A stretch of DNA of 40,095 nt from CAVVYA01 sp964577835. GTDB taxonomy: Bacteria; Pseudomonadota; Alphaproteobacteria; SMXQ01. The notes under the pieces are model-generated. The model saw nothing but the letters and a program-made list of their open reading frames with translations. It had not been told where the DNA came from and did not search any database. Location of the stretch: contig CAZOBN010000028.1 of the NCBI GenBank assembly GCA_964577835.1, positions 1 to 40,095 of the forward strand, read 5' to 3'. How positions within the stretch are numbered: position 1 is the stretch's first letter; the number at the start of each line of letters is the position of its first letter. The position numbers and the translations under genes are program-made. Of this stretch, positions 35,717 through 40,095 are shown piece by piece.

Positions 35717-35846
35717 CCCTCCCCCTTCAATGGGGGAGGGTGCGAGCGAAGCGAGCGGGTGGGGGTGATTCGCGAGCGTGCCCAACGAGAAGCAATGCGC
35801 GGGCTTTGCCCCCCACCCCGGCCCTCCCCCCACGAAGGGGGGAGGG
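35717..35846. repeat. Pair of GC-rich interspersed palindromes (locus 2)
   Basis: CCCTCCCCC/GGGGGAGGG at 35717-35740 is followed by GCGAGCGAAGCGAGC and GGGTGGGGGTG. A second, inverted unit has CCCCACCCCGGCCCTCCCCC around its palindrome at 35822-35846. They are the same family as the repeats at 32559-32712, but the two units face inward here. The rest of the 471-bp gap between the TctC-like gene (starts 35490) and the VOC gene (35962) shows no gene. Confidence 0.75.
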
Positions 35847-35961
35847 GGACAGCGACTGCAGAGCACGCCCGATATGGCCCTTTGCAGGGAACTATCTTAA
35901 TCCCCCGTCGTAGCCATGACGGGCCGCCGCGGCGGGCGGGCCGGCAGCACGGGAGAGCAGC

Positions 35962-36444
35962 ATGGTGCGCGTCGTCGGCATCGACCATCTCGTCATCCGG
36001 GTGAGCGACTTCCAGAAATCGAAGAGGTTCTACGGCAAGCTGTTCGATTTCCTCGGCTTCGAGGTGCTGGACGAATACCCGGGCGCCATCGGCTGGACCA
36101 ACGGCAAGACACGGTTCTGGATCGGCCGCGCCGACGCCAAGGGCCGCCAGCGCAAATACCGGATCGGCGACGTCGGCTTTCACCACTACGCCTTCGAGCT
36201 GCGCAGCCGCAAGGACGTCGATGCCTTGCAGGCGTTCCTCGCGGAGAACGATACGCCCATCGTCGATGCCGCGGACGAGTATTATGACGACTATTACGCG
36301 GTGTTCTTCCTCGATCCCGACGGGCTCAAGCTCGAAGGCATGAATTACGGCGAGGCCCACGCGCGCGCAACGCGCAAGAAAGCCGCGGCGCGCAATGCCG
36401 CGAAGCGAAAGACGCAACGCCGCCCAAGCCGAAGAGCCGATTGA
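35962..36444 (+). CDS. VOC (glyoxalase/bleomycin-resistance fold) protein
   Basis: A 160-residue protein with one vicinal-oxygen-chelate fold. It starts VVGIDHLVIRVSDFQKSKRF with the first metal His, continues with GFHHYAFELRS (second His region) and ends the fold with YYAVFFLDPDGLKLEGMNYG (acidic ligand in a DPDGLKLE context). A basic tail of about 30 residues (ARATRKKAAARNAAKRK) is added at the C-terminus. The substrate is unknown; VOC proteins include glyoxalases, extradiol dioxygenases and resistance proteins. GGGAGA lies before the ATG at 35962. It converges on recQ. Confidence 0.88.
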   Translation: MVRVVGIDHLVIRVSDFQKSKRFYGKLFDFLGFEVLDEYPGAIGWTNGKTRFWIGRADAKGRQRKYRIGDVGFHHYAFELRSRKDVDALQAFLAENDTPIVDAADEYYDDYYAVFFLDPDGLKLEGMNYGEAHARATRKKAAARNAAKRKTQRRPSRRAD

Positions 36445-36520
36445 AGTCCGGTTCCATCATTGGGCGAATAGCGTTCGCATTTTTTCAAAAGGAATGACGA
36501 GCGCAGGCTCCGCAGCCGGC

Positions 36521-38397
<1,877 letters not shown>

Positions 38398-38401
<4 letters not shown>

Positions 38402-39663
38402 TCCTCGCCAGCCTTGGCGACCTCGGGGCGGCGCCAGAGATAGACGCCGATGGCGGTCATGGCGACGGTGGCGGCGAGGCCCACCACATAGAACGACAGC
38501 TCCAACCCGACGGCCTCGGCGATGGCGCCCATGGCGAGGGGCGACAGGATCGAGGCGATGCGGTTGGCCGTGCCGCGCAGGCCGATGGCCTTGCCCTGGT
38601 TGGCGGCGCCCGCGCCGCGCAGCACCAGCGTGATCACCAGCGGTTGGGCCAGGCCGTTGGCGGCCGAGCGGATGAACATGGCGATCTGCAGCAGCACGTA
38701 GGTGGCGAGCAGCGGCGTGATGCAGATGAAGACGATGCCGAGCCAGAGCGAGACCAGCATGATCCAGAAGCCGCTGATGTAACGCACCAGTTTGGCGGTG
38801 AGCAGGGAAACCAAGGCTGCCGCGATGGCGCTCGCCGGACTGAGCAGGCCGATGGCGGTGCCGGTGATGCCCATTTCGGTGAGCCAGGCGACATAGAACG
38901 AGCTTTGCACCGCATTGCCGAGATGCATCAGGGCGCCGAGCAGCACCACCAGGGCGACGGCGGGTGCGGCGAGCAGCCGGAAGGCGGTGACGTAGTCGCC
39001 CAGGTCGGGGAGGAGGGCGCGAAGGCTTATGCGCCGCTGCTGGCCCGCGGTGTGCGAGTGGGTGCCGGCCCTGGGCGGCAGAATCAGGGCGCAGACCACC
39101 GAGCCCGAGGCCCACAGCGCCATCATGGCATAGGCCCCCCATGCCCCGAACAGGTCCCACGCGGCGCCCGCGAGCGGTGGCGCGGCGAGTTGGCTGATAC
39201 GGATGAACAGGCTGAGCCGGCCGGCATAGGAGGTCTTGCCCTGCATATACTGGCCGATCATGGTCTGGGCGCCGATCCAGCCCATGGATTCGCACAGTCC
39301 GAGGAACATCTGCAGCACCACCAGCGCCCAGATGCCAGGCGCCGCCGGATAGAGCAGGGGCAGCAGGGCGCCGATCATGGCGCAGACCAGCATGACGCGC
39401 CGGGCGCCCAGCCGGTCCATCATCGCCCCGCCGTGGATCGAGAACAGCAGGGGCAGCAGGTGCGGCGCGCTGAACACCAGGCCGAACAGCAGCGGCGAGG
39501 GGTTCATGGTGTAGGCGTAGAGCGGCGTGATCACCGACCCGATGTAGAACACCGAGGTGCTGAAGGTGCCGATGCCATAGACCGCGCCCTGGATGCGCCA
39601 TGAGACATCGTCGTCGGCTGCCGCGGGCTCGCTTGCTGGCGGATCGCTGGGTTTGGCGGTCAT
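38398..39663 (-). CDS. MFS transporter upstream of recQ
   Basis: A 421-residue membrane protein with about 12 helices of the MFS_1 type. Recognisable loops include HGGAMMDRLGARRVMLVCAM (the conserved inter-helix 2-3 motif) and a repeated GLRGTANRIASILSPLAMGA in the second half. The N-terminal 25 residues are Pro/Ala/Asp-rich and cytoplasmic. I use the ATG at 39663, which begins MTAKPSDPP; an upstream in-frame ATG at 39828 would add an unlikely basic extension. The substrate is unknown. Its stop codon overlaps the proposed recQ start, so both form one transcript. Confidence 0.88.
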
Positions 39664-39814
39664 CGGCGGCGATACGGCACGGCGTGCTCCCCCAAAGCGC
39701 TCGGCAGAAGCGGGGAGGCCGCGGCCGGCAGGCAAGTGATGGTCCAGATGCGCCTCGGTAGTCTGTTTTGCCGAGTTTCTCAAGGTCGAATGACGACAGA
39801 TGCGGACCGATCCG

Positions 39815-39931
39815 TCATTCCGCGGCACGACCCGCGGCGGCGCTGTCGTCCGCCGGCATGCGGCGGAAGGCGATGCTCATCCGGTTCGCGCTGTTGATGG
39901 CGCAGATGGCCAGAGTGAGATTGGCCAGTTG
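39815..39931 (-). pseudogene. C-terminal fragment of an AhpD/carboxymuconolactone decarboxylase-like gene
   Basis: The last 38 codons read QLANLTLAICAINSANRMSI and then AFRRMPADDSAAAGRAAE, ending at a stop. The pattern L-x-L-A-I-x-x-I-N-x-x-N-R-x-x-I-A-F-R is the typical C-terminal helix of the carboxymuconolactone decarboxylase/AhpD family. The rest of the gene should lie at higher coordinates on this strand, but the homology stops at about 39928 where unrelated sequence begins. Confidence 0.55.
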
Positions 39932-40095
39932 AAGCCGCAACAGTTTGACGTGGTGGTCACCACCAACATGTTCGGCGACATCCTGTCGGACCTCACGGCC
40001 GGCATCGTCGGCGGCCTCGGCCTCGCGCCCGCTTTGCAGCGCGGGCCGCGCTACGCCATGGCCCAGGCCTCCCACGGCTCGGCGCCGGACATCGC
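39926..40095 (+). pseudogene. 5'-truncated isopropylmalate/tartrate dehydrogenase-like fragment
   Basis: From about 39929 the plus strand encodes LKPQQFDVVVTTNMFGDILS, then DLTAGIVGGLGLAP, and near the window edge ASHGSAPDIA. These are the metal/NAD-site blocks of the isocitrate/isopropylmalate/tartrate dehydrogenase family (FDVVVTTNMFGDILSD and HGSAPDI). The N-terminal two thirds that should precede them are absent: upstream codons match an unrelated gene on the other strand. The frame continues past the window end. Confidence 0.7.

Overview
The window looks like a piece of a high-GC alphaproteobacterial chromosome, probably from a Hyphomicrobiales or Rhodospirillales relative. The clues are the initiator tRNA type, a DUF6481 protein, many PAS and Aer-like sensors, a Bug/TctC binding protein, a GH16 enzyme with an RTX-like tail, and GC-rich interspersed palindromes. 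No integrase, transposase, phage gene or CRISPR array was found.

Left part (1-9 kb), housekeeping and sensing: initiator tRNA-fMet with its terminator, a DUF6481 protein, a multi-PAS histidine kinase (-), a Crp/Fnr-type regulator (+), an Aer-like chemoreceptor (+), an HI0933-type flavoprotein (-) and an MFS exporter (-). At 9.5-12.4 kb an orphan EutA precedes a bicupin.

Central part (12.9-28.6 kb), the most interesting region: an accessory catabolic and uptake cluster. It holds an NMT1-like binding protein without a signal peptide, a solute-binding protein (SBP1) with a fused two-domain permease, and a LysR regulator divergent from a long plus-strand run. That run encodes an NHL beta-propeller protein, a NahE/PhdJ-like hydratase-aldolase, an amidohydrolase, a gentisate/1-hydroxy-2-naphthoate dioxygenase-like bicupin, SBP2, a second bicupin, a heme-oxygenase-like diiron protein, SBP3 and an ABC ATPase. 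One permease and one ATPase thus accompany three near-paralogous binding proteins. I infer a LysR-controlled system for uptake and breakdown of an aromatic (hydroxyaryl carboxylate-like) compound: ring opening by the dioxygenase, then pyruvate release by the hydratase-aldolase. The substrate is not known.

Right part (28.8-40 kb): an NTF2-like protein, a GH16 glucanase probably exported by type I secretion, dusB, a minus-strand set (Bug/TctC protein, amidohydrolase, cupin), a VOC protein, and an MFS-recQ pair with overlapping ends. GC-rich palindromic repeats lie at 32.6 and 35.8 kb. In the last 300 bp two unrelated gene fragments on opposite strands are both cut at about 39928, which indicates a rearrangement or a chimeric assembly join.
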